From Piscinibacter sp. XHJ-5 (GTDB lineage: Bacteria > Pseudomonadota > Gammaproteobacteria > Burkholderiales > Burkholderiaceae_C): 64,000 nt of DNA. Made by a program: the position numbers and the translations under genes. Where the stretch lies: assembly GCF_029855045.1 (NCBI RefSeq), contig NZ_CP123228.1, forward strand, positions 3,224,001 to 3,288,000, in the 5' to 3' direction. Positions 17,703 to 26,846 of the stretch are shown here, in pieces. Under the pieces are notes generated by a model, which saw only the letters and a list, made by a program, of their open reading frames with translations, was not told where the DNA came from and searched no databases. How positions within the stretch are numbered: position 1 is the stretch's first letter; every line of letters starts with the position of its first letter.

Positions 17703-17737
17703 CCCTCTCCCGCTTGCGGGAGAAGGCTGGGATGAGG
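17703..17737. repeat. REP-like hairpin in the 5' leader of the second copper ATPase
   Basis: CCTCTCCCGC-TT-GCGGGAGAAGG forms a stem of about 10 pairs with a short loop, followed by CTGGGATGAGGG, the usual flank of this repeat family. It sits between the CueR-type promoter and ATG 17748, so it would be transcribed in the leader. A related hairpin lies at 41,616-41,646. Confidence 0.6.
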
Positions 17738-17747
17738 GCAGTCTGAC

Positions 17748-19997
17748 ATGGAGGAACACGTGCACCCCAAGACCGCTTCCCGTTCGCACCCGCAGACAGG
17801 CCATCACCACGGGATGGCCCACGACGGCGCTGCTCACCGGCAACCCGCTCCCGTGCGGACCGCGGGCGATGACGCGGACGTGGAATACACCTGCCCGATG
17901 CACCCTCAGGTGCGCCAGAAGGGTCCCGGCAACTGCCCCATCTGCGGCATGTCGCTGGAGCCCGTCGTCGCGACGGCGCAAACCGGCGAAAGCCCGGAAC
18001 TGCGCGACATGACGCGGCGGTTCTGGATCGGCCTGGCACTGGCGCTGCCCGTGGTGGTGCTGGAGATGGGCGGCCACCTCGTGGGCTTGTCGCACCGCGT
18101 CGGCCAGCAGACCTCCAACTGGCTTCAGCTGTTGCTTGCCACCCCGGTGGTGCTCTGGGCCGGCTGGCCGTTCTTTGTTCGAGGATGGGCTTCGGTGGTG
18201 AACCGCAGCCTCAACATGTTCAGCCTCATCGCGCTCGGTACCGGCGTGGCGTGGGTCTACAGCGTGCTCGGCACGGTGGCGCCCAGGCTGTTTCCGCAGG
18301 AGTTCCGGATCGCCGACGGTGCCGTGGCGATCTACTTCGAGGCGGCGGCGGTCATCGTCGTGCTCGTGCTCCTGGGGCAGGTGCTCGAGCTGCGCGCGCG
18401 AGAGAAGACGTCCGGCGCGATCCGGGCGCTCCTGGACCTGGCACCCAAGACCGCCATGCGGGTCGGCGCCGGCGGAACGGACGAAACGGTGCAGCTCGAT
18501 GAGGTGCAGGTCGGCGATCTGCTGCGCGTGCGGCCCGGGGACAAGGTCCCCGTGGACGGCGAGGTCATCGAGGGCAAGGGCACCGTCGACGAATCGATGG
18601 TCACCGGCGAGCCGATGCCGGTATCCAAGATAACCGCAAGCAAGGTCACTGCAGGAACGATGAACCAGACCGGCGGCTTCGTGATGCGCGCCGAGAAGGT
18701 CGGCGCCGACACCTTGCTGTCCCAGATCGTTCACATGGTGGCCGCTGCGCAGCGCAGCCGCGCGCCGATCCAGCGCATGGCCGATCAGGTGGCGGGGTGG
18801 TTCGTGCCGGTCGTGATCGCCGTCGCAGCGCTTGCGTTCGCTGCCTGGGGGGTGTGGGGGCCGAGTCCCGCCTTCTCGTACGCGATGGTGGCGGCGGTCT
18901 CGGTGCTGATCATCGCCTGTCCCTGTGCGCTCGGGCTCGCCACGCCGATGTCGATCATGGTCGGCGTCGGCCGCGGCGCCCAGCACGGCGTGCTCATCCG
19001 CGATGCCGAAGCGCTGGAGCGGATGGAGAAGGTCGACACGCTCGTGGTGGACAAGACGGGCACGTTGACCGAAGGGCGGCCGAGGGTCGTCGCGCTGCAG
19101 TCCGCCGAGGGCTTCGCTGAGGAGGACGTTCTGCAGAAGCTGGCGAGCGTCGAGCGGGCCAGCGAACACCCGCTCGCAGCGGCGATCGTCGCCGATGCGC
19201 AGGAGCGGAAGCTCCCGCTGTCGCCCGTGGTGGACTTCGACTCTCCCGTGGGCAAGGGCGTGGTCGGCGCCGTGGATGGCGTGCAGGTCGTCTGCGGCAG
19301 CGCCAGGTTTCTCGCCGAGCACAGGATCGATGTCTGCGCGTTGGCCGACGCCGCAGAGGCGGTGCGCGCCAAGGCAGCCACGGTGATCTTCGTCGGCCTC
19401 GACGGTCGCCTGGCCGGCTTCGTCGGCATTGCCGATCCCATCAAGGCCAGCACGCCGCAGGCCATCCAGGCGCTGCGCAGGGCCCACATCCGCGTCGTCA
19501 TGCTGACCGGAGACGGCAAGACCACGGCGGAGGCGGTGGGCCGCGAACTCGGCATCGACGAGGTCATCGCCGACGTGCTGCCGGAAGACAAGGCCGCCGC
19601 CGTGCAGCGTCTTCAGGCGCAGGGGCGCATCGTTGCGATGGCCGGCGATGGCGTGAACGATGCGCCGGCGCTGGCAGCTGCACAGGTCGGGATCGCGATG
19701 GGAACGGGCACCGATGTCGCCATGGAGAGCTCGGGCGTGACGCTGCTGCAGGGCGATCTGATGGGGATCGCTCGTGCACGTCGCCTGTCGCAGGCGACGA
19801 TGCGCAACATCCGGCAGAACCTCTTCTTCGCCTTCTTCTACAACGTGGCCGGGATTCCGCTGGCCGCCGGTGTGCTGTACCCCTTCTTCGGCGTGCTGCT
19901 GTCACCGGTGGTCGCGGCAGCCGCCATGGCACTGTCCTCGGTCAGCGTCATTGCGAACGCCTTGCGCCTGCGGCTGGCCGCAGTGGAAGGCGAGTGA
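17748..19997 (+). CDS. Cu+/heavy-metal P-type ATPase with N-terminal HMBD finger
   Basis: A second P1B-type ATPase, 749 residues. Instead of a ferredoxin-like HMA domain it has a His-rich tail ([17 protein letters not shown]). A heavy-metal-binding finger follows, [20 protein letters not shown] (from about residue 47), as in SilP/CopF-like pumps. Core motifs are complete: intramembrane CPC (about 390), [11 protein letters not shown] (about 434), SEHPLA, and [19 protein letters not shown]. It is predicted to export Cu(I), possibly also Ag(I), across the inner membrane. It is divergent from copA and copper-inducible by its promoter. The copper island thus carries two non-identical pumps. Confidence 0.92.
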   Translation: MEEHVHPKTASRSHPQTGHHHGMAHDGAAHRQPAPVRTAGDDADVEYTCPMHPQVRQKGPGNCPICGMSLEPVVATAQTGESPELRDMTRRFWIGLALALPVVVLEMGGHLVGLSHRVGQQTSNWLQLLLATPVVLWAGWPFFVRGWASVVNRSLNMFSLIALGTGVAWVYSVLGTVAPRLFPQEFRIADGAVAIYFEAAAVIVVLVLLGQVLELRAREKTSGAIRALLDLAPKTAMRVGAGGTDETVQLDEVQVGDLLRVRPGDKVPVDGEVIEGKGTVDESMVTGEPMPVSKITASKVTAGTMNQTGGFVMRAEKVGADTLLSQIVHMVAAAQRSRAPIQRMADQVAGWFVPVVIAVAALAFAAWGVWGPSPAFSYAMVAAVSVLIIACPCALGLATPMSIMVGVGRGAQHGVLIRDAEALERMEKVDTLVVDKTGTLTEGRPRVVALQSAEGFAEEDVLQKLASVERASEHPLAAAIVADAQERKLPLSPVVDFDSPVGKGVVGAVDGVQVVCGSARFLAEHRIDVCALADAAEAVRAKAATVIFVGLDGRLAGFVGIADPIKASTPQAIQALRRAHIRVVMLTGDGKTTAEAVGRELGIDEVIADVLPEDKAAAVQRLQAQGRIVAMAGDGVNDAPALAAAQVGIAMGTGTDVAMESSGVTLLQGDLMGIARARRLSQATMRNIRQNLFFAFFYNVAGIPLAAGVLYPFFGVLLSPVVAAAAMALSSVSVIANALRLRLAAVEGE

Positions 19998-20017
19998 CCA
20001 TGACGCGAGAAAATGCC

Positions 20018-20048
20018 TTGACTCTCCCGCTGTCGCAACCGCGACATT
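20018..20048 (+). promoter_or_regulatory. MerR/CueR-type promoter of the copZ-like gene
   Basis: TTGACT (20018-20023) and GACATT (20043-20048) flank a 19-base spacer with CTCCCGCTGTCGCAACC. This is close to the box at 10,630 but with a weaker dyad. It lies 33 bases before the HMA-protein start and points to the same copper regulon. Confidence 0.55.
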
Positions 20049-20080
20049 GACTGTTCCCCAACGCCTTCTGCGGAGCCCGG

Positions 20081-20281
20081 ATGATTGCCTTCGAAATCAA
20101 CGACATGACCTGCGGCCACTGCGCCAGCACGATCACCAACGCGGTGAAGGCCGCGGACAAGGATGCCTGTGTCCGCATCGACCTGGCCAGGCACCGCGTC
20201 GAGATCGAGCCGGTGAGCGCGGATCGCGAGGAGCTCAGCGAGGCGATCAAGGATGCCGGCTATACGCCGGTGCCGGCCTGA
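20081..20281 (+). CDS. CopZ-like heavy-metal-associated copper chaperone
   Basis: The 66-residue protein is a single HMA domain. It opens with MIAFEINDMTCGHCASTI, where the MTCGHC loop holds two metal-binding cysteines, and ends with the GYTPVPA strand. It should carry Cu(I) in the cytoplasm and hand it to the ATPases or CueR. The 83-base gap from the ATPase and its own 19-spacer promoter suggest separate copper-induced transcription in addition to read-through. Confidence 0.88.
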   Translation: MIAFEINDMTCGHCASTITNAVKAADKDACVRIDLARHRVEIEPVSADREELSEAIKDAGYTPVPA

Positions 20282-20325
20282 GCGCACACCTGCCATCACC
20301 CTGCGGCCGGTGCCACGCGCGGCGC

Positions 20326-21549
20326 TCACGCGCCGTCCCAGACGATCCTGTTCCGGCCCGCGCGCTTGGCTTCGTACAACGCGGCATCGGCACGCGCGAC
20401 GGTCTTGAGGATGTCTTCGTGGCGCCGGTACTCGGCCACGCCGATGGACACTGTCACGCGCGCGTCTGCAGGAAGGCCGGAGATGGTCGTTGCGCTGATC
20501 GCCTGGCGCAGGCGTTCCAGTGGAATCGCGGCCCGCTCATGCGTGGTCTCGGGGAGCACGATGATGAACTCCTCGCCGCCATGGCGGCCCACATGCTCCG
20601 TTTCGCGCAGGGTGCCTCGCAGGACCGCGCTCAGCATGCGAAGCACGTTGTCGCCTCCCGAGTGCCCGTACAGGTCGTTGAATCGCTTGAAGTGGTCCAC
20701 GTCGAGCATGGCCACGCACAAGCTCGCGCCGCTGCGATCCGAGCGCTTCTTCTCTTTCAAGGCGATCTCGTTGATGACCCGCCGGTTGTACAGGCCGGTC
20801 AGCTCATCGTAGGTGGCGATCCGCTCGATTCTTTCCAACGCCTGCTTGAGCGCCAGGTTGCTCGAGCGCAGTCGCAGGCGAAAGTCGTTCACGTAGCCAC
20901 CGATGACCGACATGAGCAGCAGCAGCAGCGCCAGGTGAACCACCAGCGTCACACCGTTCGGCTGTGAAGAAGCCCCGTGCGCCGGCAGGCCGGGCACGGG
21001 CGCAACCCAGTGGGCGATCCCCATGGCGGCGGCGAAAGTGGCGATGAAGTAGACGCTCATCGCGAGCTGCTGGCGCATCGTCAGTCGGAAGGCTCCGAAC
21101 AGCAGCGCAATCAGGTAGAAGGGCAACTGCAGCGCGCGGAAGGGACCCCCGGCGTATGCCAGATAGGCCATGGCCACGCCGGACACGGTCATTTGCGCGA
21201 CGGTCAGGCTGGGATCGGCGAATCGCCGGTTGAACCCGCTGACGATGGACGCCGTGAACCCCAGCACGCTGAGGGCCACCAGCGCAGCAAAGACATGCGC
21301 CACGTGGAAGCCGAGCAGACCGGATGCCGCGTAAAGGTAGACGATCGCAATGATCGCCAGCGAAGCCAGCGCGCCCAGCAGGTGGCGAAAGAGGAAGACC
21401 TCCTGGCTGCCGCCACGCGTGCGCCGCTCGGCGCGCGTCGACGACCACGCGGCCGCTTGCGGCGGCGACAAGGAGGACCGCCCTGCCTGCGTCGATTCGG
21501 AGGCCTCGGGCCTGCGTCGCAGTCGCAACCTATGGATCAGGTCGGCCAT
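20326..21549 (-). CDS. Membrane-bound GGDEF diguanylate cyclase
   Basis: The 407-residue protein has a basic cytoplasmic N-terminus and about six membrane helices (from about residue 50 to 225, MASE-like). A short linker and a GGDEF domain follow (DELTGLYNRR, DVDHFKRFNDLYGH, GRHGGEEFIIVLP). The GGEEF signature is a catalytically competent variant. It makes cyclic di-GMP. It stands alone between the copper island (convergent) and the binding-protein gene on the same strand. No phosphodiesterase is nearby. Confidence 0.88.
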   Translation of the reverse strand: MADLIHRLRLRRRPEASESTQAGRSSLSPPQAAAWSSTRAERRTRGGSQEVFLFRHLLGALASLAIIAIVYLYAASGLLGFHVAHVFAALVALSVLGFTASIVSGFNRRFADPSLTVAQMTVSGVAMAYLAYAGGPFRALQLPFYLIALLFGAFRLTMRQQLAMSVYFIATFAAAMGIAHWVAPVPGLPAHGASSQPNGVTLVVHLALLLLLMSVIGGYVNDFRLRLRSSNLALKQALERIERIATYDELTGLYNRRVINEIALKEKKRSDRSGASLCVAMLDVDHFKRFNDLYGHSGGDNVLRMLSAVLRGTLRETEHVGRHGGEEFIIVLPETTHERAAIPLERLRQAISATTISGLPADARVTVSIGVAEYRRHEDILKTVARADAALYEAKRAGRNRIVWDGA

Positions 21550-21720
21550 TGCGGTTCACCGTGGAATCCGACGTTGGAAACGCCACCGCCGCCATTGTCG
21601 CTGCTGGCAAGCCGATACCACGAGCCCGTCAGGGTGCACGCCCGCCGCGCTGCCCGGTTGTTCGATTTCCCGATGACGATCGCTGCGCGGACGACCTTCG
21701 CCCTGGCCAGATCGAGCGTG

Positions 21721-22872
21721 CTAGCGCCGGAACCTGCCGTCCGGCCCGATGATCGCCAAGTCGGCGTAGTCGAGCCCCGTGTGGTCGGAGGCGCTGTAGC
21801 CCAGCTCCAGTCCGCCGACGTCGTAGCGCGTCATGCTTTCGAGCGCGCGACGCAGCTTGTCCCGCGTCGGTTGCGGGCCGGCTCGGCGCAAGCCCTCGAC
21901 CAGCACCCTCGCCGACACATAACCCTCGACCATCGAGGGGGTCAGCTCGAGGTTCGCGCCTTTGGCGAGCTCCATGGCTTCCTTGATCAGCGGCGACGCG
22001 ATCGAGCGCTCATAAGGAAACACCTGGCTCACCACGACGCCGCGCGACAGCTCGCCGAGGTCCTGGATGAAACCGGCCGACGCGTTGTTCGACAGCGTGA
22101 CGAGCTGGGCCTTGGACCCGGCCGCGCGCAAGGCCTTCATTCCCTGGACGATCGCGGTGCCCGAGCCGATGAACAGCACGGCCTGGGGATCGGCGGCCAT
22201 GAGCTTGGGCACGACCGGCGCGAAGTCGGGCTTGCTGCGGTCGTACGTCTCGTGCGCCACGGGCAGCTTGTTGACGCCCTTCATGCCCTTGAGCGCGCCG
22301 ACCACGGCATCGGCGCCGAAAGTGTCATCCACCTGCACGATCGCAATGCGGTCGATGCCGATCAGGCTCAGGTGCGACACCACCCGCTCGGCTTCGCGCT
22401 GATAGGGGGCGCGCACGTTGAACAGCCACGGATGCACCGGCGAATGCAGGACCATCGCCCCGGTGGAAGGCCCCACCAGCGGGATCGAGTGCTCGTCCAG
22501 CAGCGGCATGATGGCCTGCGTGTGGGGCGTGCCGCGGTTCAGGAAGAGAGAGATCACGCCCTGGTTGATCAGCTCTTTGGCGTTGGCCACCGCCAGCTTC
22601 GGATCGAACTTGTCGTCCAGGGAGATCAGGCGGATCTGCTCGCCGTTGATGCCGCCGCGCGCGTTGACCTTGTCGAAGTGGAGCTTCGCGCCCTGCGTCG
22701 CTTCCTTCACGCTTGCGGCGACCGCGCCGGTCATGCCGGCCGTCTGCCCGATCTTGATGTCGGCCCACGCGGAACCGAGTGTTGCCACGCACAACGACAG
22801 TTGCGCTGCGCGCTTGAGAAGGCGGCGCAGCGCAACCGGGCGCTCGCGCAATGATTTGTCGACAGAAGGCAT
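21721..22872 (-). CDS. Branched-chain-amino-acid-type ABC substrate-binding protein (LivK-like)
   Basis: The 383-residue exported protein has a signal peptide ending GSAWA-D and the type I periplasmic binding fold: KIGQTAGMTGAVAASVKE, NARGGINGEQIRLISLDDKFDP, and VGPSTGAMVL for ligand contacts. No permease or ATPase genes follow. It may therefore serve a transporter elsewhere or act as a sensor domain partner for the diguanylate cyclase located 171 bases downstream. In Burkholderiales such orphan binding proteins are numerous. The ligand cannot be predicted from sequence alone. Confidence 0.85.
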   Translation of the reverse strand: MPSVDKSLRERPVALRRLLKRAAQLSLCVATLGSAWADIKIGQTAGMTGAVAASVKEATQGAKLHFDKVNARGGINGEQIRLISLDDKFDPKLAVANAKELINQGVISLFLNRGTPHTQAIMPLLDEHSIPLVGPSTGAMVLHSPVHPWLFNVRAPYQREAERVVSHLSLIGIDRIAIVQVDDTFGADAVVGALKGMKGVNKLPVAHETYDRSKPDFAPVVPKLMAADPQAVLFIGSGTAIVQGMKALRAAGSKAQLVTLSNNASAGFIQDLGELSRGVVVSQVFPYERSIASPLIKEAMELAKGANLELTPSMVEGYVSARVLVEGLRRAGPQPTRDKLRRALESMTRYDVGGLELGYSASDHTGLDYADLAIIGPDGRFRR

Positions 22873-23037
22873 GGCGCACTGCTCCTATTGGCGCCGAAGC
22901 GTAAGGGAAGGCGACCCACGGCGCCGCGTGATCGAGCGCAAGGGATCCGGCAACTCCGTGAATACTTGCGGAATGCGCGGGTTCGTGACGCGTGCGTCGG
23001 TGGGGGCTGCGGCCTGCCTGCCTCGTTGCCGCGATGG

Positions 23038-23263
23038 CTAGTGTCGTGAGTTGGAAATACGTGGCGTTTCGACGGGCCCAAACGGGGATGAGCGCAAGGC
23101 GCGGAGTCGGGTCCATACCGGGGGTATGGACCCGACTCTGCAACGCGGCGATCGCCCCGTTTGGGCCCGCCTTCGGTTCGACCAGATGGCCCCTTCGCGC
23201 AGCCGCCCGATCATCACCATCTGGTTAGTCGAAACGCCACGTATTTCCAACTCACGACACTAG
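23038..23263. repeat. Nested inverted-repeat element with CTAG ends (MITE-like)
   Basis: A 36-base perfect inverted repeat bounds the element: 23038-23073 and 23228-23263. The arm begins CTAGTGTCGTGAGTTGGAAA and ends GGCGTTTCGAC. Inside lie three further palindromes. One is a 15-base pair (CGGGCCCAAACGGGG, 23073-23087; complement 23155-23169). One is a 15-base stem with 3-base loop (23105-23119 and 23123-23137). One is a 9-base pair (ACCAGATGG at 23181, CCATCTGGT at 23217). It encodes no protein. It ends 10 bases before the MFS start codon. The CTAG at each end could be a target duplication or part of the repeat. Confidence 0.8.
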
Positions 23264-23272
23264 ACTCCGTGC

Positions 23273-24904
23273 GTGAAAGCCCCGCTCTCCAGGTCGGTGT
23301 CGCGATTGTTCGCAAGCTCCCCGCTGCGGCATCCCGCGTTCCGGCTCTTCTACTTCGGTTCGATCGGGACGGCGCTCGGCTACACGATGCAGACGACTGT
23401 CGCCGCGTGGGTGATGGCGACATTGACGCCGTCCCAACTGATGGTTGCCTTGGTACAGACCGCCAGCACGGCGCCGGCACTGTTGTTCGGCTTGGTGGCC
23501 GGCGCGCTCGCAGACATCGTTGACCGGCGACGGCTCATCCTCGTCACGCAGTGGCTGTTGCTGACGGCCACCGCGATCCTGGGCATCGCGACGCTGGCCG
23601 GGCTCGTCGGTCCTGCGATGCTGCTGGCCCTGACCTTCCTGGTGGGTGCCGGACTCAGCCTGTACCTTCCTGCCCAGGCGGCGAGCATCAACGATCTCGT
23701 GTCCAGGGAAGACCTGCCGCGTGCCGTCGCGTTGGGTGCGGTCGCCTTCAACGTCGCGCGTGCGATCGGGCCGGCCCTCGCCGGCGGCATCGCGGCCTGG
23801 ATCGGTTCGGGCAGCGCCCTCGTGGCGAGCTCACTGTTCTTCATCGTGATGATCGCTGCCGTCTCGCGGATGAAGAAGCGCGAGCGTGGGCTGCCGGGGG
23901 TTCCGGAGACGGTGTTGTCCGGCGTGCTGAGCGGATTGCGGTACGCACGGCACTCGCCCGCAATGCGCTCGCTCATGATCCGAAACGCCAGCTTCAGCCT
24001 CTGCGCCAGCGCGTTCTGGGCGCTGCTTCCCGTGATCGCCCGCGATCAGCTGCACCTGGGTGCCGGCGGCTTCGGACTGCTGTCGGCGGGCTTCGGCGCC
24101 GGTGCAGTGGCCGGAGCGCTGGCCATCCCGGGACAGCTGGAGCGCAGATCCTTGCACGTGGTCGTCATGTCGGGGACGATTCTCTGGATAGGCGCAATCG
24201 CCTTGTTGGCGGCGAACGATGTGGTGGCCATCGCCATCGTGGCCGCTTGCGCTGGCGGAGCGGCATGGGTTTCCGTGCTGGCGGGTCTCTCGGCGGGAAC
24301 GCAAAGCAGCGCGCCGGCCTGGGTTCGGGCGCGCGCCGTCTCGGTGAACCTCGTCACCATGCAGGCGAGCCTCGCACTCGGCAGCGCGCTGTGGGGCGGG
24401 GTGGCGTCGGCGGTCGGGACTCCAGTCGCGCTTGCCGCCTCGGCCGCCGCGATGCTTGTGCTGCTGACCATCACCCGCCGGGCGCGGGTGGAGATGGGAG
24501 GCGAGGCCGACGTCACGCCGGGCGCCAAGCTGCCGGAGCTGGCCATTGCGGTGGAGCCGGGGCCGAAGGACGGTCCGGTGCTGATTCAGCTCGAATACCG
24601 GATCGATGCCGAACATCGTGATGAGTTTCTGCGGGTCATCCACACCGTCGAGCCTGTACGACGTCGCAATGGAGCCATCAGCTGGCGCGTCTTTCGCGAT
24701 CTGGGCGAAGAAGGGCTCTTCGTGGAGCGATTCATCATCGCGTCGTGGGGAGAGTACGTCCGGCTGCGTGCGAGATCCACCATGTCGGACCGCAACATGA
24801 TCGATCGCGTGGAGAGTCTCCAGCGGGCCGACGTACCGTTGCGCGTTTCGCGGTTGATCGGCATCGATCGAGAGAGGGATGCCGGCAGCCATGGTCCGCT
24901 CTAG
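23273..24904 (+). CDS. MFS exporter (MFS_3 / EntS-like) with C-terminal monooxygenase-like domain
   Basis: The 543-residue protein has twelve predicted membrane helices (about residues 20-415) with the MFS loop motif GALADIVDRRR. The C-terminal soluble domain of about 110 residues (QLEYRIDAEHRDEFLRVIH ... GLFVERFIIASWGEYVR) has the look of an antibiotic-biosynthesis-monooxygenase/dimeric barrel fold. This combination is the MFS_3 family of putative drug or siderophore exporters. The start is GTG 23273, only 10 bases after the inverted-repeat element, so the element occupies the place of its promoter. Confidence 0.85.
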   Translation: MKAPLSRSVSRLFASSPLRHPAFRLFYFGSIGTALGYTMQTTVAAWVMATLTPSQLMVALVQTASTAPALLFGLVAGALADIVDRRRLILVTQWLLLTATAILGIATLAGLVGPAMLLALTFLVGAGLSLYLPAQAASINDLVSREDLPRAVALGAVAFNVARAIGPALAGGIAAWIGSGSALVASSLFFIVMIAAVSRMKKRERGLPGVPETVLSGVLSGLRYARHSPAMRSLMIRNASFSLCASAFWALLPVIARDQLHLGAGGFGLLSAGFGAGAVAGALAIPGQLERRSLHVVVMSGTILWIGAIALLAANDVVAIAIVAACAGGAAWVSVLAGLSAGTQSSAPAWVRARAVSVNLVTMQASLALGSALWGGVASAVGTPVALAASAAAMLVLLTITRRARVEMGGEADVTPGAKLPELAIAVEPGPKDGPVLIQLEYRIDAEHRDEFLRVIHTVEPVRRRNGAISWRVFRDLGEEGLFVERFIIASWGEYVRLRARSTMSDRNMIDRVESLQRADVPLRVSRLIGIDRERDAGSHGPL

Positions 24905-25113
24905 TGGCGCGACCGAGCAGGGGAGCAGGGAAGGGCAAGCACGCGGGTCACATAGCGGCGGGGAGCTGCGGACACGGAGTGGTCGAGGACGACGCGCGCA
25001 TGCAGCGCACGCAGCACCCTTGGCACAGATCGGGTGGCGCTGCGCCCAGGCGCAAATGGCTTGACAGCATGCGCAGCCCCTCGGCGTTGGCATGGCCGAC
25101 CTGACCCCAGCCT

Positions 25114-26730
25114 TCAACGCGCCAGCAAGGCAGCAAACGCCCGGTTCAGGCTGGCCTCGGCTTCAGCGAGCTTGTGCCGTCGCTCCAGCGCCCACTGGCG
25201 ATCACGCGCGAGGGCGGCCTGCGCCTCTGCCAGCATGCGGCTCACTTCGGCGGGCTGCGGGCCGCCGATGCCGACACGCGTCTTCACCATGCTCTCGGGA
25301 GAGAGCGTGCGCCGGAAGGCCGCTTCGTCCATCGGCAGTGCCGGCGGGCCAACGTTGTACTTTGCACGCGCTTCCACATAGATGCGTTGAGCCTCGCGGT
25401 ACGGGAAAGTCTTGGGCAACAGGTTGTGCTGGCGCGCGTGCAACACGATCTCGGAAGCGAAATGGTGCCCGACCCGGAACGGAAGGCCGTGCTCACGTTG
25501 CAAGGTCTCGGCCAGCTCCATCGACGTTGTCCAGTCGGACTCGAGCTCCTCCAGCGCGCGCTTCGGGTCGATGCGCAGCACGGTCATCACGTTCGTCGCG
25601 TCGCGCAGCAACTGCGTCCCGAGCACGAAGGTGCGGGCGCCGCCGCTCAGCCACGTGTACTTGTAGTCGATCATGCCCGGCGTCACGTTGTGCGCCCGCA
25701 TGAGCACCGACTGCACGGAACTGACGACGTCGCTCGCAAGGCCGCGCGTGTTCTGGATGACGCCCGGGTTCGCCTTCTGCGGCATTGCACTGCTGGTGTA
25801 AGTGCTGCCCGGTGCGAGCAGCATCCAGGGCCGGGTCTGGTGGTACTGCACGTGGACGTCCTGCATGAGCGTGCCGATGCGCAACGCCACTGAACCAGCG
25901 ATCTGCGCGGCTTCTAGGCCGACGTCGTACTGGCTGATCTGCGTCGCGTCGTATCCGTTCACCGCCAGCCCGCCAAAGCCCAGCAGGTCGGACAGCCGTT
26001 GCCTGTCCAATGGCCAGCTTGAATTGGCGAGTACCGCGGTGCCGAGTGCGCTGCGGTCGATGCGCGGCCATGCCTGGCGAATGCGTTCACCATCGCGCGC
26101 AAACGAATCCGCATAGGCGAGCAGGTAGTGGCCCATGCTGATCGGCATCGCCTGCACGCCGTTGGTATACGAAGGCACCACGGTCTCGGCATGCTGCTGG
26201 GCAACAGTCAGCAATTGCGCGCGCCAGGCGTTGAGTGCGTCGGTGAAGTCGAGCAGTTCGGACCGCGTCTGCGCCATCGTCAACGTCGAGTGCATGTCCT
26301 GGCGGCTGCGTCCCGTGTGGATCAGCGTGGCCTCCGGTCCTGCCGCATCCGTGATGATCTTCTCCGTTTCCAGCACGTCCGCCGGCCGCATCCCGCCCGG
26401 ACGCACCCCTTGGTCGATGGCGTGGGCGACGCCCCGCGCGATCGGGCCGGCAAGCTGGGGCGGGATGATGCCGCGCTCCACGTTCGCGACCGTCGAGGCC
26501 ATGTTGATGCGACCGAACCAGTAGAAGTTGTCCTGCCGCTGCACCAGCGCGCTGGTGGCGCCGCGGGTCCGCTGCGCGAGAAGCTTGTCTGCTTCGGCGC
26601 GGCAGGCCTCAGTGGTTCGACAGTGTTCCTCGACGGTCGTCCATGGGGAAGGTGTCGCCTGCTGCGCATTCACGGTGCATGCGGTGGACACGGCAAACAT
26701 CGACAAGATCGATTGGCGAAGGCGGTTCAT
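25114..26730 (-). CDS. Exported argininosuccinate-lyase-like protein (fumarase/aspartase superfamily)
   Basis: The 538-residue protein has an N-terminal signal peptide (SILSMFAVSTACTVNAQQ), unexpected for this normally cytoplasmic superfamily. The body shows the superfamily's three conserved regions. HTGRSRQDMHSTLTM matches TGRSRNDQ of argininosuccinate lyase. NSSWPLDR is the middle segment. TSSAMPQKANPG is the mobile catalytic loop, consensus GSSxMPxKxNP, with the catalytic Ser likely in TSSAMP. The mature protein is thus probably an active beta-eliminating lyase in the periplasm. The substrate is unknown. The nearest neighbours are a sensor kinase upstream on the same strand and an MFS exporter converging on it. 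Annotation as argH would be misleading because of the export signal. Confidence 0.8.
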   Translation of the reverse strand: MNRLRQSILSMFAVSTACTVNAQQATPSPWTTVEEHCRTTEACRAEADKLLAQRTRGATSALVQRQDNFYWFGRINMASTVANVERGIIPPQLAGPIARGVAHAIDQGVRPGGMRPADVLETEKIITDAAGPEATLIHTGRSRQDMHSTLTMAQTRSELLDFTDALNAWRAQLLTVAQQHAETVVPSYTNGVQAMPISMGHYLLAYADSFARDGERIRQAWPRIDRSALGTAVLANSSWPLDRQRLSDLLGFGGLAVNGYDATQISQYDVGLEAAQIAGSVALRIGTLMQDVHVQYHQTRPWMLLAPGSTYTSSAMPQKANPGVIQNTRGLASDVVSSVQSVLMRAHNVTPGMIDYKYTWLSGGARTFVLGTQLLRDATNVMTVLRIDPKRALEELESDWTTSMELAETLQREHGLPFRVGHHFASEIVLHARQHNLLPKTFPYREAQRIYVEARAKYNVGPPALPMDEAAFRRTLSPESMVKTRVGIGGPQPAEVSRMLAEAQAALARDRQWALERRHKLAEAEASLNRAFAALLAR

Positions 26731-26846
26731 GCAAGGCTCCTTGGCGGGGGAAGGCGGCGTGGAAAGGCGGCTGGAGGCAGGTCAAGCGCACGGCGATGGG
26801 CCACATCAGTGCCTTTGGAGGCGCTGCTGGCCCACACTGGATTTCT

